Source of the DNA: Komagataeibacter rhaeticus
GTDB taxonomy: Bacteria; Pseudomonadota; Alphaproteobacteria; Acetobacterales; Acetobacteraceae
DNA: 64,000 nt
Assembly: GCF_003207855.1 (NCBI RefSeq)
Contig: NZ_NKTZ01000004.1
Span: forward strand, 124,001-188,000
Direction: 5' to 3'
In this document: piece after piece, positions 28,059 to 38,549 of the stretch
Layout: every line of letters begins with the position of its first letter
Position numbering within the stretch: the first letter of the stretch is position 1
Made by a program: the position numbers and the translations under genes
The notes under the pieces: model-generated
What the model was told of the DNA's origin: nothing
Databases searched by the model: none
Seen by the model: only the letters and a program-made list of their open reading frames with translations

Positions 28059-29035
28059 CTACGCCCAACAAGGAAAGCACGGAGGCGACTCCACGCCCGG
28101 TTGTGGATATGGACAATCCGCAGGACGTGACGCGCATGCTCTCCAGCGGTTATGGCCTGAGCGGGGAGGGGTTCCACTACCATTCCTTCACGCGTCCCGT
28201 CATGCTGGACATGACCCCGGAACTGCCCCACGATTCCGTGGACGATACAGAGCATCATCTCGACGATAACGTCACCGAACACGAATCCGCCCCGGCAACG
28301 GCGCCGGTGTTCGTGTTCGATGCGGCACCTGAGCCTGCGGCACCACCTGTTGTTGCCGAGGCCGCGCCACCGCCACCTCCTCCGCCGCCGCCAGAGCCTG
28401 CGCCTCCTGAGCCGCCGCCCGCACCGCCACCCTATACGCCGGTTGTAACCCATGTGCCGCCGCCGCCGCCCGTGGAGGAAATGCCGGTACCCGAACCCGT
28501 GGCTGAAGCGGCTGCGCCTGCAAGGCCCCGGCCCGTGCCGCCGGCGCAGCCCGCGCCGGACATGGCATCGACGGGCGGGCGTGAACGGCGCGGGCTTCAG
28601 CCTTTTACCACGCCGCGTACGCCATCCGAGCCGCCGGTGTCTTCACGTGCGGCCGCACCGGCCACGCCCTTCGTCCAGGCAGATGACTGGGCGCCGGTGC
28701 CAAAGGCCCAGCAGCGTCGCGGCCAGCGTCCGACCGGGCCTGGTTTCTTCTTTGCCAAGGGGAATGACCGGGTTGCGACTGCCCGGCTGTTCCAGCCGGT
28801 GGCAGTGGCCCGTCCTGCTTCCAAACCTGACTCCAAGGTGACCACGATGACCAAATTCGACAAGACCGCACAGAATGCCCCCACGGGGCGTCGTCCTGCG
28901 CCATCTGACAATTCGCCAACACTGACGGAAGTTTTCATGACACTGGGCGGTCGTGCCACCGACCGGCTGGTGCCCAAGCCCAGCCTGCGTGACGCGCTGC
29001 TGCGCAAGCGTGAGGAAGAAACCGGGCAATCCTGA
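28055..29035 (+). CDS. ccpAx: Cellulose-complementing protein CcpAx (BcsH)
   Basis: The 326-residue protein is specific to Komagataeibacter-type cellulose producers. The start is GTG overlapping the cmcAx stop. A conserved N-terminal part (DVTRMLSSGYGLSGEGFHY, about 25-43) leads into a disordered Pro/Ala region (about 95-200) with a run of nine prolines near residue 108. The conserved C-terminal block comprises DDWAPVPKAQQRRGQRPTGP, FFFAKGN and TLTEVFMTLGGRATDRLVPKPSLR (about 291-315). CcpAx interacts with BcsD and helps arrange the terminal complexes in a row, promoting cellulose I crystallisation. No signal peptide or membrane segment is seen, so it acts in the cytoplasm. Confidence 0.93.
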   Translation: MTTPNKESTEATPRPVVDMDNPQDVTRMLSSGYGLSGEGFHYHSFTRPVMLDMTPELPHDSVDDTEHHLDDNVTEHESAPATAPVFVFDAAPEPAAPPVVAEAAPPPPPPPPPEPAPPEPPPAPPPYTPVVTHVPPPPPVEEMPVPEPVAEAAAPARPRPVPPAQPAPDMASTGGRERRGLQPFTTPRTPSEPPVSSRAAAPATPFVQADDWAPVPKAQQRRGQRPTGPGFFFAKGNDRVATARLFQPVAVARPASKPDSKVTTMTKFDKTAQNAPTGRRPAPSDNSPTLTEVFMTLGGRATDRLVPKPSLRDALLRKREEETGQS

Positions 29036-29097
29036 TCTTATCCGGGGGCGGGGCCGGATGGCTGCCGGTCTGTTGTGGATAAGGAACACAGGAGCCA

Positions 29098-29123
29098 CCC
29101 CCATGGGCTGCATGCCATGGGGG
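29098..29123 (+). other. Strong intercistronic hairpin between ccpAx and bcsA
   Basis: CCCCCATGG and CCATGGGGG pair perfectly over 9 bp around an 8-nt loop. A longer CTTATCC/GGATAAG pair (29038-29044 with 29077-29083) lies just upstream. This is the only sizeable gap (182 bp) in an otherwise overlapping operon. No U tract follows, so an RNA-processing or stabilising element or partial terminator is possible. The AT-rich 50 bp before bcsA could hold an internal promoter. Confidence 0.55.
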
Positions 29124-29217
29124 GCGAAAGGCGACATGACGGACCGGATGAGCCTGAAGGTTTTCTTTTGAGTGTAACTATCTGTTTTATCAGTATTTAT
29201 TATCGGACGAATTATTG

Positions 29218-31455
29218 ATGTCAGAGGTTCAGTCGTCAGCGCCCGCGGAAAGTTGGTTTGATCGCCTTTCCAACAAGATACTGTCACTGCGCGGTGCCAG
29301 TTATATCGTTGGGGCAATAGGCCTGTGCGCCCTGCTTGCCGCGACCACGGTTACGCTGTCGGTAAATGAACAGCTGATTGTGGCATTAGTGTGCGTTGTG
29401 GTCTTTTTTATCGTCGGTCGGCGCAAAAGCCGTCGGACGCAGATCTTTCTCGAGGTGCTTTCGGCGCTGGTGTCCCTGCGTTATCTGACGTGGCGGCTGA
29501 CCGAAACACTGGATTTCGATACATGGCTCCAGGGTACATTGGGGGTCACGCTGCTTCTGGCGGAACTGTACGCGCTGTACATGCTGTTCCTCAGCTATTT
29601 CCAGACCATTTCCCCCCTGCACCGCGCGCCGCTGCCCCTGTCTCCCAATCCGGAAGACTGGCCCACGGTCGACATCTTCATCCCGACCTATGACGAAAGC
29701 CTGGGCATCGTGCGTCTGACGGTGCTGGGCGCGCTTGGTATCGACTGGCCACCGGACAAGGTGAACGTCTATATCCTTGATGACGGCAAGCGTGAGGAAT
29801 TCGCCCGCTTTGCCGAAGAATGCGGTGCCCGCTACATTGCCCGTCCCGATAACGCGCATGCCAAGGCCGGTAACCTGAACTACGCCATTCAGCATACAAG
29901 TGGCGAATACATCCTGATTCTGGACTGCGATCACATCCCGACCCGTGCGTTCCTGCAGATCTCGATGGGATGGATGGTCGAGGACAAGAAGATCGCCCTG
30001 ATGCAGACGCCGCATCACTTCTATTCCCCCGATCCTTTCCAGCGTAACCTGGCCGTCGGTTACCGCACGCCGCCTGAAGGCAACCTGTTCTATGGTGTCA
30101 TTCAGGATGGCAACGACTTCTGGGATGCGACCTTCTTCTGTGGTTCCTGTGCCATCCTGCGCCGCAAGGCCATCGAAGAGATCAATGGTTTCGCAACCGA
30201 GACCGTGACGGAAGATGCCCATACCGCCCTGCGCATGCAGCGCAGGGGGTGGTCGACCGCCTATATGCGCATTCCGCTGGCCAGCGGGCTGGCGACGGAG
30301 CGCCTGGTCACGCATATCGGGCAGCGTATGCGCTGGGCCCGTGGCATGATCCAGATCTTCCGCGTGGATAATCCCATGCTGGGGCCGGGCCTGAAGCTGG
30401 GGCAGCGGCTTTGCTATCTTTCGGCCATGACGTCGTTCTTCTTCGCCATTCCGCGTGTCATCTTCCTTGCCTCCCCGCTGGCCTTCCTTTTCTTCAGCCA
30501 GAATATCATCGCGGCCTCCCCCCTGGCGGGGCTGGCCTACGCCATTCCCCACATGTTCCATTCCGTTGCCACGGCGGCAAAGGTGAACAAGGGATGGCGC
30601 TATTCATTCTGGAGTGAAGTGTACGAAACCGTCATGGCGCTGTTCCTGGTGCGGGTGACCATCGTCACGATGATGTTCCCCTCGAAGGGCAAGTTCAACG
30701 TGACGGAAAAAGGTGGCGTTCTGGAGAACGAGGAATTCGACCTTGGTGCCACATATCCGAACATCATCTTTGCGGTCATCATGGCGATTGGCCTGATGCG
30801 CGGGCTGTTTGCCCTGGCCTTCCAGCATCTGGACATAATTTCAGAGCGTGCCTACGCACTCAACTGTGTCTGGTCCGTGATCAGTCTCATCATCCTGCTT
30901 GCGGCCATTGCCGTCGGCCGTGAGACCAAGCAGATCCGCCACAGCCATCGTGTCGATGCGCGAATTCCGGTAACGGTTTATGATTACGAAGGGAATTCCA
31001 GCCATGGCATCACGCAGGACGTGTCCATGGGTGGTGTGGCCATTCATATGCCGTGGCGCAATGTGACACCGGACCAGCCGGTGCAGACCGTTGTCCACGC
31101 CGTGCTGGATGGTGAGGTGGTCAATCTCCCCGCTACCATGATCCGCTGTGCGAATGGCAAGGCGGTCTTTACCTGGAACATCACCTCCCTCCCGATTGAA
31201 GCCTCTGTCGTCCGGTTCGTGTTCGGTCGCGCCGATGCCTGGCTGCAGTGGAATGATTACGAGCATGATCGGCCGTTGCGAAGCCTGTGGAGCCTGATCC
31301 TCAGCATCAAGGCGCTGTTCCGCAAGAAGGGTCGGATGATGATCCATAGTCGCCCGCAAAATAAACCCATTGCACTGCCTGTTGAGCGCAGGGAGCCAAC
31401 AAGCAGTCAGGGTGGTCAGAAACAGGAAGGAAAGATCAGTCGTGCGGCCTCGTGA
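29218..31455 (+). CDS. bcsA: Cellulose synthase catalytic subunit BcsA (UDP-forming)
   Basis: The 745-residue inner-membrane GT2 enzyme polymerises UDP-glucose and moves the chain through its membrane channel. N-terminal membrane helices lie at about 27-47, 52-67 and 105-128. The glycosyltransferase domain carries ILDDG (about 186-190), DCDH (about 236-239), FFCGS (about 307-311), TED (about 331-333, catalytic base) and QRMRW (about 369-373). C-terminal helices follow, then a c-di-GMP-binding PilZ domain with RHSHR (574-578) and DVSMGG (601-606), so activation by c-di-GMP is expected. The start is ATG 29218; a TTG directly before it is rejected. It is not fused to bcsB, unlike the acsAB arrangement of some strains. 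Confidence 0.97.
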   Translation: MSEVQSSAPAESWFDRLSNKILSLRGASYIVGAIGLCALLAATTVTLSVNEQLIVALVCVVVFFIVGRRKSRRTQIFLEVLSALVSLRYLTWRLTETLDFDTWLQGTLGVTLLLAELYALYMLFLSYFQTISPLHRAPLPLSPNPEDWPTVDIFIPTYDESLGIVRLTVLGALGIDWPPDKVNVYILDDGKREEFARFAEECGARYIARPDNAHAKAGNLNYAIQHTSGEYILILDCDHIPTRAFLQISMGWMVEDKKIALMQTPHHFYSPDPFQRNLAVGYRTPPEGNLFYGVIQDGNDFWDATFFCGSCAILRRKAIEEINGFATETVTEDAHTALRMQRRGWSTAYMRIPLASGLATERLVTHIGQRMRWARGMIQIFRVDNPMLGPGLKLGQRLCYLSAMTSFFFAIPRVIFLASPLAFLFFSQNIIAASPLAGLAYAIPHMFHSVATAAKVNKGWRYSFWSEVYETVMALFLVRVTIVTMMFPSKGKFNVTEKGGVLENEEFDLGATYPNIIFAVIMAIGLMRGLFALAFQHLDIISERAYALNCVWSVISLIILLAAIAVGRETKQIRHSHRVDARIPVTVYDYEGNSSHGITQDVSMGGVAIHMPWRNVTPDQPVQTVVHAVLDGEVVNLPATMIRCANGKAVFTWNITSLPIEASVVRFVFGRADAWLQWNDYEHDRPLRSLWSLILSIKALFRKKGRMMIHSRPQNKPIALPVERREPTSSQGGQKQEGKISRAAS

Positions 31456-31456
31456 T

Positions 31457-33871
31457 ATGAAAATGGTGTCCCTGATCGCGCTGCTGGTCTTTGCAACGGG
31501 AGCGCAGGCTGCGCCGGTTGCATCCAAAGCGCCAGCCCCGCAGCCTGCGGGCGATAACCTGCCGCCCCTGCCCGCCGCGGCACCGGCCGCCGCGGCAGCC
31601 CCGGCCGGGCAGCAGCCTGCTGGCGCCGCCAGTGCGGCACCTGCCGTCGATCCGGCCGCTGCCAGCGCCGCCGATGCCATGGTGGACAATGCGGAGAATG
31701 CGACCGGCGTCGGTTCGGATGTGGCGACCGTGCATACCTATTCCCTGCGCGAACTTGGCGCGGAGAACGCGCTGACCATGCGTGGCGCGGCCCCCCTGCA
31801 GGGGCTGCAGTTCGGTATTCCGGGCGACCAGCTCGTCACCTCGGCGCGGCTTGTCGTGTCGGGTGCGATGTCACCCAATCTCCAGCCCGATAACAGCGCG
31901 GTCACGATTACGCTGAACGAGCAGTATATCGGCACGCTCCGGCCTGACCCGTCACATCCGGCCTTTGGTCCGCTTTCCTTTGACATCAACCCCATCTTCT
32001 TTGTCAGCGGCAACCGGCTGAACTTCAATTTCTCGGCAGGGTCGAAAGGATGCACCGACCCGAGCAACGGATTGCAGTGGGCCAGCGTGTCCGAGCATTC
32101 GGAACTGCAGATCACCACCATACCGCTTCCTCCCCGTCGTCAGCTGTCGCGGCTGCCGCAGCCGTTCTTTGACAAGAACGTAAGGCAGAAGACGGTCATT
32201 CCGTTCGTCCTTGCACAGACATTTGATGCTGAAGTGCTCAAGGCTTCCGGCATCCTGGCGTCCTGGTTCGGCCAGCAGACCGATTTCCGCGGCGTGAACT
32301 TCCCCGTATTTTCCACCATTCCGCAGACAGGCAATGCCGTTGTGGTGGGTGTTGCCGATGAACTGCCTTCCGCGCTGGGGCGTCCGGCCATCAGCGGGCC
32401 GACCCTGATGGAAGTGGCCAACCCGTCCGATCCCAATGGCACGATCCTGCTGGTAACGGGCCGGGACCGCGATGAAGTCATTACCGCAAGCAAGGGCATA
32501 GGCTTCAGCTCCAGCACGCTGCCGGTTGCCGCGCGCATGGATGTGGCGCCGATTGACGTGGCCCCCCGCGCCCCCAACGACGCGCCGTCCTTCATCCCGA
32601 CCAGCCGGCCTGTCCGGCTGGGTGAACTGGTGCCGGTCAGTGCCCTGCAGGGCGAAGGCTATACCCCCGGCGTGCTTTCCGTGGCGTTCCGCACGGCGCC
32701 TGACCTGTATACCTGGCGCGACCGGCCGTACAAGCTGAACGTGCGCTTCCGGGCGCCCGACGGGCCGATCGTGGACCTGGCGCGTTCGCATCTGGACGTT
32801 GGTATCAACAATACCTACCTGCAGTCCTATTCCCTGCATGAAAAGGACAGTGTGGTCGACCAGCTGGTCCAGCGTTTTGGCGGCCGGGGCCAGACCAGTG
32901 GCGTGCAGCAGCATACGCTGACCATTCCGCCGTGGATGGTGTTCGGTCAGGATCAGCTGCAGTTCTATTTTGATGCGGCCCCCCTGACCCAGCCCGGCTG
33001 CCGTCCCGGCCCCAGCCTGATCCACATGTCGGTTGATCCGGATTCCACGATCGACCTGTCCAACGCCTATCACATCACGCGCATGCCCAATCTGGCCTAC
33101 ATGGCCAGCGCGGGGTATCCGTTCACCACCTATGCCGACCTGTCGCACTCGGCCGTGGTGCTGCCGGACCATCCCAATGGTACGGTTGTCAGCGCCTATC
33201 TTGACCTGATGGGCTTCATGGGGGCGACGACGTGGTATCCCGTCTCGGGTCTGGACATCGTTTCCGCGGATCATGTGAATGATGTGGCGGACCGGAACCT
33301 GATCGTCCTGTCCACGCTGGCCAATAGCGGGGAGGTTTCCTCCCTGCTGTCGAACTCGTCGTACCAGATTGCCGACGGGCGCCTGCACATGGGGATGCGC
33401 TCCACCCTGAGTGGGGTGTGGAACATCTTCCAGGACCCGATGGCCGCCATCAACAATACCCATCCGACCGAGGTCGAGACGACCCTGAGCGGTGGCGTGG
33501 GCGCGATGGTGGAAGCGGAATCCCCGCTGGCATCCGGACGCACGGTTCTTGCCCTGCTCTCGGCTGACGGGCAGGGGCTGGACAATCTGGTCCAGATCCT
33601 CGGGCAGCGTAAGAACCAGGCCAAGATTCAGGGCGACCTGGTGCTTGCCCATGGGGATGACCTGACATCGTACCGCAGTTCGCCCCTTTATACCGTTGGC
33701 ACGCTGCCGATGTGGCTCATGCCGGACTGGTATATGCATAACCATCCCGTTCGCGTGATCGTGGTGGGGCTGTTCGGATGCCTGCTGGTTGTGGCCGTGC
33801 TGGTTCGTGCCCTGTTGCGGCATGCACTGTTCCGCCGGCGGCAGCTGCAGGAAGAAAGGCAGAAATCGTGA
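31457..33871 (+). CDS. bcsB: Cellulose synthase regulatory subunit BcsB
   Basis: The 804-residue periplasmic subunit has a signal peptide ([18 protein letters not shown], cleaved about 18/19), a 60-residue Ala/Pro linker, and alternating jelly-roll carbohydrate-binding and flavodoxin-like domains. A C-terminal transmembrane anchor (about 772-795, [16 protein letters not shown]) follows the [12 protein letters not shown] amphipathic stretch. It docks on BcsA and guides the nascent glucan through the periplasm; the BcsB tail is required for catalysis. The ATG at 31457 begins one base after the bcsA stop in a different frame, so the two are separate polypeptides. Its stop lies within the bcsC start region. 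Confidence 0.96.
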   Translation: MKMVSLIALLVFATGAQAAPVASKAPAPQPAGDNLPPLPAAAPAAAAAPAGQQPAGAASAAPAVDPAAASAADAMVDNAENATGVGSDVATVHTYSLRELGAENALTMRGAAPLQGLQFGIPGDQLVTSARLVVSGAMSPNLQPDNSAVTITLNEQYIGTLRPDPSHPAFGPLSFDINPIFFVSGNRLNFNFSAGSKGCTDPSNGLQWASVSEHSELQITTIPLPPRRQLSRLPQPFFDKNVRQKTVIPFVLAQTFDAEVLKASGILASWFGQQTDFRGVNFPVFSTIPQTGNAVVVGVADELPSALGRPAISGPTLMEVANPSDPNGTILLVTGRDRDEVITASKGIGFSSSTLPVAARMDVAPIDVAPRAPNDAPSFIPTSRPVRLGELVPVSALQGEGYTPGVLSVAFRTAPDLYTWRDRPYKLNVRFRAPDGPIVDLARSHLDVGINNTYLQSYSLHEKDSVVDQLVQRFGGRGQTSGVQQHTLTIPPWMVFGQDQLQFYFDAAPLTQPGCRPGPSLIHMSVDPDSTIDLSNAYHITRMPNLAYMASAGYPFTTYADLSHSAVVLPDHPNGTVVSAYLDLMGFMGATTWYPVSGLDIVSADHVNDVADRNLIVLSTLANSGEVSSLLSNSSYQIADGRLHMGMRSTLSGVWNIFQDPMAAINNTHPTEVETTLSGGVGAMVEAESPLASGRTVLALLSADGQGLDNLVQILGQRKNQAKIQGDLVLAHGDDLTSYRSSPLYTVGTLPMWLMPDWYMHNHPVRVIVVGLFGCLLVVAVLVRALLRHALFRRRQLQEERQKS

Positions 33872-36800
33872 GCATGAACAGACGCTACGTCTTTTCCCTT
33901 TCTGCCGGCCTGCTTGCCAGCAGTTGCATGACCGTGCTGGTGGCGGTGCCACTGGCGCGCGCGCAGCAGGCCTCCACGGCCATGACCGGTACCCAGGCTT
34001 CGGGCGGGTCGGCGGCGCCACGGCAGATCCTGCTGCAGCAGGCCCGGTTCTGGCTTCAGCAGCAGCAGTATGACAATGCCCGTCAGGCCCTGCAGAATGC
34101 CCAGCGCGTGGCGCCGGATGCGCCGGATGTCCTGGAGGTACAGGGCGAATACCAGACGGCGATCGGCAACCGGGAAGCGGCAGCCGATACGCTGCGCCAC
34201 CTCCAGCAGGTTGCGCCCGGCAGTACGGCCGCCAACAGCCTGAGTGACCTGTTGCACGAGCGTTCCATCTCGACATCCGACCTGTCGCAGGTGCGTTCCC
34301 TTGCCGCATCCGGGCATAACGCGCAGGCGGTGCAGGGGTACCAGAAGCTGTTCAATGGCGGTAAGCCGCCGCATTCGCTTGCGGTGGAATATTACCAGAC
34401 CATGGCAGGCGTTCCGGCCGAATGGGATCAGGCCCGGGCCGGGCTTGCCGGTATCGTGGCATCCAATCCACAGGATTATCATGCCCAGCTCGCATTTGCG
34501 CAGGCGCTGACCTATAATACGGCGACCCGTATGGAAGGTCTGGCGCGGCTCAAGGACCTGCAGGGTTTCCGCAGCCAGGCTCCGGTCGAGGCTGCGGCCG
34601 CCAGCCAGTCCTACCGGCAGACGCTGAGCTGGCTGCCGGTAACGCCCACCACGCAGCCGCTCATGCAGCAGTGGCTGGATAGCCATCCCAATGATACCGA
34701 ACTGCGTGAGCATATGGTCCACCCGCCCGGCGGCCCGCCGGACAAGGCGGGTCTTGCGCGTCAGGCGGGTTATCAGCAGCTGAATGCCGGCCGTGTTGCC
34801 GCAGCCGAGCAGTCCTTCCAGTCCGCGTTACAGATCAATTCCCATGATGCCGATTCACTTGGCGGCATGGGACTGGTCAGCATGCGGCAGGGTGACGCAG
34901 CCGAAGCCCGCCGCTATTTCCAGGAAGCGATGGCGGCCGATCCCAAGACGGCGGATCGCTGGCGCCCGGCCCTGGCCGGCATGGAAATCAGCGGTGACTA
35001 TGCCGCGGTCCGCCAGCTTATTGCCGCCCACCAGTATGATGCGGCCAAGCAGCGCCTGTCCGCGCTGGCACGCCAGTCCGGCCAGTTTACCGGCGCCACG
35101 CTCATGCTGGCCGACCTGCAGCGCACGACCGGCCAGATGGGTGCGGCGGAGCAGGAATACCAGTCCGTTCTGGCACGCGACCCGAACAGCCAGCTTGCCC
35201 TGATGGGACTGGCGCGGGTGGAGATGGCGCAGGGCAAGACGGCGGAAGCCCGCCAGCTGCTGTCGCGTGTCGGATCGCAGTATGCGACCCAGGTCGGGGA
35301 AATCGAGGTGACGGGCCTTATGGCCGCCGCCTCGCAGACATCGGATTCCGCGCGCAAGGTCTCGATCCTGCGCGAAGCCATGGCCCAGGCACCGCGTGAC
35401 CCATGGGTGCGGATCAATCTGGCCAATGCCCTGCAGCAGCAGGGGGACATGGCGGAAGCCAATCGGGTCATGCAGCCCATCCTGTCCAATCCCGTGACGG
35501 CGCAGGACCGACAGGCCGGTATCCTGTTTACCTATGGCAGTGGCAATGATGCGATGACACGCCGCCTGCTGGCTGGCCTGTCGCCCGAGGACTATTCCCC
35601 CGCCATCCATGCCATTGCGACGGAAATGGAGATCAAGCAGGATCTGGCCAGCCGCCTGTCCATGGTGGCGAACCCGGTTCCGCTGATCCGTGAAGCCCTT
35701 TCGCCGCCCGACCCGACGGGCGCGCGTGGCGTGGCCGTGGCTGATCTGTTCCGTCAGCGTGGCGACATGATTCATGCCCGCATGGCCCTGCGCATTGCCT
35801 CGACCCGCACGCTCGATCTTTCGGCGGACCAGCGTCTGGCCTACGCCACCGAATACATGAAGATCAGCAACCCGGTTGCGGCCGCCCGCCTGCTGGCCCC
35901 GCTGGGTGACGGCAGTGGCACGGGGGCGGGCAATGCCCTGCTTCCCGAGCAGGTACAGACGCTGCAGCAGCTGCGCATGGGGATTGCCGTGGCCCAGTCC
36001 GACCTGCTGAACCAGCGCGGCGATCAGGCGCAGGCATACGATCACCTTGCTCCGGCCCTGCAGGCCGATCCGGAAGCGACATCGCCCAAACTGGCGCTGG
36101 CGCGGCTTTACAATGGTCAGGGCAAGTCCGGCAAGGCGCTGGAAATCGATCTGGCCGTGCTGCGGCACAACCCGCAGGATCTGGATGCGCGCCAGGCAGC
36201 GGTGCAGGCTGCCGTCAATAGCGGCCGCAAGAGCCTGGCCACCCGCCTTGCCATGGATGGTGTGCAGGAAAGCCCGATGGATGCGCGTGCCTGGCTGGCC
36301 ATGGCCGTGGCCGATCAGGCCGATGGCCATGGCCACCGGACCATCAGTGACCTGCGCCGCGCCTATGACCTGCGTCTGCAGCAGGTGGAAGGCACGCGGG
36401 CGGTGGCAAGCGGGACGGGTGAGCAGGAATCGCTTGAACCCCCGTCCAGCAACCCGTTTCGCCACCATGGCTATGGACGCCAGACGGAACTGGGCGCACC
36501 GGTTACGGGTGGCTCCTACAGCATGGAGGCAACGTCTCCCGAAGCATCGGACCAGATGCTGTCCTCCATCGCCGGGCAGATCACCACGCTGCGGGAAAAC
36601 CTGGCCCCCTCCATCGATGGCGGTCTGGGGTTCCGGTCGCGTTCGGGTGAGCACGGCATGGGCCGCCTGACCGAAGCGAACATTCCCATCGTGGGGCGCC
36701 TGCCGCTGCAGGCGGGTGAGTCCAGCCTGACCTTCTCGATCACGCCAACCATGATCTGGTCGGGACAGCTCAATACCGGTTCGGTCTATGATGTGCCGCG

Positions 36801-37848
36801 CTTTGGCACCGACATGGCAACACAGGCGTATAACCAGTACGTCAGTTACATAAGCCAGAACAATTCCAGCAGCACCCTGCATAGCGAACTTGTCAAGGGT
36901 GGCGAGGCCGAGGCCGGTTTTGCGCCAGACGTGCAGTTCGGCAACAGCTGGGTGCGGGCGGACCTGGGGGCATCGCCCATCGGCTTCCCCATCACCAACG
37001 TACTGGGCGGTGTGGAATTCTCGCCGCGTGTCGGACCGGTTACCTTCCGCGTCAGCGCGGAACGCCGCTCCATCACCAACAGCGTGCTGTCCTATGGTGG
37101 CATGCGCGACCCCAACTACAACACGACACTGGGCCGCTATGCCCGCCAGCTTTATGGCAAGGAGCTGAGTTCCCAGTGGAGTGAGGAATGGGGCGGGGTC
37201 GTGACCAACCACTTCCATGGTCAGGTTGAGGCAACGCTGGGCAACACCATCGTATATGGTGGCGGTGGCTATGCCATCCAGACCGGCAAGCATGTGCAGC
37301 GCAATGACGAGCGCGAGGCGGGCATCGGTGTCAACACGCTGGTCTGGCACAATGCCAACATGCTGGTCCGCATCGGTGTCAGCCTGACCTATTTCGGCTA
37401 TGCCAACAACCAGGACTTCTATACCTACGGGCAGGGTGGCTACTTCTCGCCGCAATCCTATTACGCGGCGACCGTACCCATCCGGTATGCGGGGCAGCAC
37501 AAGCGGCTGGACTGGGACGTGACGGGCAGCGTTGGCTACCAGGTGTTCCATGAACACTCGTCCCCATTCTTCCCGACGTCTTCCCTGCTGCAGTCTGGCG
37601 CGCAGTACATTGCTGACTCGTATGTGCAGAACGCAACCAGTTCCGACTATCTCTCACAGGAGACGGTCAACAGCGCCTATTATCCCGGAGATAGTATTGC
37701 TAGTCTTACGGGTGGCTTCAATGCTAGGGTAGGGTATCGATTTACACACAATCTTCGTCTTGATCTGTCGGGGCGCTGGCAGAAGGCCGGTAACTGGACT
37801 GAAAGCGGCGCCATGATTTCCGCACACTATCTTATTATGGACCAGTAA
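33868..37848 (+). CDS. bcsC: Cellulose export outer-membrane protein BcsC
   Basis: The protein of about 1,326 residues has a signal peptide ([13 protein letters not shown]...ARA, cleaved about 30) and then a long array of TPR helices (about 45-800) that spans the periplasm and may contact peptidoglycan and BcsB. A linker and a C-terminal BCSC_C beta-barrel (about 960-1326, Gly/Tyr/Ser-rich strands ending SAHYLIMDQ) follow. The barrel is the exit pore for the glucan. GTG 33868 lies 8 bases after AAAGG and overlaps the bcsB stop; ATG 33874, with a poorer spacing, is the alternative and would shorten it by two residues. Confidence 0.96.
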   Translation: MSMNRRYVFSLSAGLLASSCMTVLVAVPLARAQQASTAMTGTQASGGSAAPRQILLQQARFWLQQQQYDNARQALQNAQRVAPDAPDVLEVQGEYQTAIGNREAAADTLRHLQQVAPGSTAANSLSDLLHERSISTSDLSQVRSLAASGHNAQAVQGYQKLFNGGKPPHSLAVEYYQTMAGVPAEWDQARAGLAGIVASNPQDYHAQLAFAQALTYNTATRMEGLARLKDLQGFRSQAPVEAAAASQSYRQTLSWLPVTPTTQPLMQQWLDSHPNDTELREHMVHPPGGPPDKAGLARQAGYQQLNAGRVAAAEQSFQSALQINSHDADSLGGMGLVSMRQGDAAEARRYFQEAMAADPKTADRWRPALAGMEISGDYAAVRQLIAAHQYDAAKQRLSALARQSGQFTGATLMLADLQRTTGQMGAAEQEYQSVLARDPNSQLALMGLARVEMAQGKTAEARQLLSRVGSQYATQVGEIEVTGLMAAASQTSDSARKVSILREAMAQAPRDPWVRINLANALQQQGDMAEANRVMQPILSNPVTAQDRQAGILFTYGSGNDAMTRRLLAGLSPEDYSPAIHAIATEMEIKQDLASRLSMVANPVPLIREALSPPDPTGARGVAVADLFRQRGDMIHARMALRIASTRTLDLSADQRLAYATEYMKISNPVAAARLLAPLGDGSGTGAGNALLPEQVQTLQQLRMGIAVAQSDLLNQRGDQAQAYDHLAPALQADPEATSPKLALARLYNGQGKSGKALEIDLAVLRHNPQDLDARQAAVQAAVNSGRKSLATRLAMDGVQESPMDARAWLAMAVADQADGHGHRTISDLRRAYDLRLQQVEGTRAVASGTGEQESLEPPSSNPFRHHGYGRQTELGAPVTGGSYSMEATSPEASDQMLSSIAGQITTLRENLAPSIDGGLGFRSRSGEHGMGRLTEANIPIVGRLPLQAGESSLTFSITPTMIWSGQLNTGSVYDVPRFGTDMATQAYNQYVSYISQNNSSSTLHSELVKGGEAEAGFAPDVQFGNSWVRADLGASPIGFPITNVLGGVEFSPRVGPVTFRVSAERRSITNSVLSYGGMRDPNYNTTLGRYARQLYGKELSSQWSEEWGGVVTNHFHGQVEATLGNTIVYGGGGYAIQTGKHVQRNDEREAGIGVNTLVWHNANMLVRIGVSLTYFGYANNQDFYTYGQGGYFSPQSYYAATVPIRYAGQHKRLDWDVTGSVGYQVFHEHSSPFFPTSSLLQSGAQYIADSYVQNATSSDYLSQETVNSAYYPGDSIASLTGGFNARVGYRFTHNLRLDLSGRWQKAGNWTESGAMISAHYLIMDQ

Positions 37849-38318
37849 TGACAACTTTCAACGCAAAACCGGACTTTTCCCTGTTCCTGCAGGCCCTCTC
37901 CTGGGAGATTGATGATCAGGCCGGGATCGAGGTGAGGAATGACCTGTTGCGCGAGGTCGGTCACGGCATGGCCGGTCGGCTGCAGCCTCCGCTGTGCAAC
38001 ACCATTCATCAGCTGCAGATCGAGCTGAACTCGCTGCTGGCCATGATCAACTGGGGCTATGTGCAGCTTGAACTGCTGCCCGAGGACCATGCCATGCGCA
38101 TCGTCCATGAGGACCTGCCCCAGGTGGGCAGCGCGGGCGAGCCGGCCGGCACATGGCTGGCCCCCGTGCTCGAAGGGCTGTATGGCCGCTGGATCACGTC
38201 GCAGCCGGGTGCCTTTGGCGATTATGTCGTCACCCGCGATGTGGATGCGGAGGATCTCAACTCCGTTCCCAGCCAGACGATCATCCTGTACATGCGCACC
38301 CGCAGCAGCAGCAACTGA
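37848..38318 (+). CDS. bcsD: Cellulose synthase subunit BcsD
   Basis: The 156-residue protein matches BcsD/AxCesD of this genus: FLQALSWEIDDQAG (about 13-26), CNTIHQLQIELNSLLAMINWGYV (about 50-72) and a beta-rich C-terminal half (GDYVVTRDVDAED). It forms a periplasmic octamer with four helical channels for the exiting glucan and is needed for ribbon crystallinity, working with CcpAx. No cleavable signal peptide is visible, so how it reaches the periplasm is unclear. Its ATG overlaps the bcsC stop by one base (TAATG). A terminator follows. Confidence 0.96.
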   Translation: MTTFNAKPDFSLFLQALSWEIDDQAGIEVRNDLLREVGHGMAGRLQPPLCNTIHQLQIELNSLLAMINWGYVQLELLPEDHAMRIVHEDLPQVGSAGEPAGTWLAPVLEGLYGRWITSQPGAFGDYVVTRDVDAEDLNSVPSQTIILYMRTRSSSN

Positions 38319-38352
38319 ACCATCGGGCCCGGTATCCTGATCCGGCCGGTCG

Positions 38353-38398
38353 CAAACCCTGCCCACAGGCATGTACCGGCCTGTTGGCAGGGTTTTTT
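38353..38398 (+). terminator. Rho-independent terminator of the bcs operon
   Basis: AAACCCTGCC pairs with GGCAGGGTTT, with an inner ACAGGC/GCCTGT extension, and a run of six T follows. It separates bcsD from bglAx, which therefore probably has its own promoter in 38399-38549. Confidence 0.9.
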
Positions 38399-38549
38399 GC
38401 ATGGGGGTGCGTATATTCCATGCGCAGGTTTGCGCTGGATCATGCGGGGCGGGGGGAAAGTGCTTCACTGTATTGCCGTGGCCGGCCACGCCTGATCCAT
38501 CATATGCCGCGATGTGACTTTATGTAACCGTCAAGGAGGAACAAGCCGC

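Noticed and set aside
31370-31457. Fusion of bcsA and bcsB into one polypeptide (acsAB type).
   Set aside because: bcsA ends at a TGA at 31453-31455 and bcsB is in another frame with its own signal peptide.
34855-37557. A 900-codon minus-strand open frame.
   Set aside because: It is the antisense shadow of bcsC, with no recognisable motif and no ribosome binding site.
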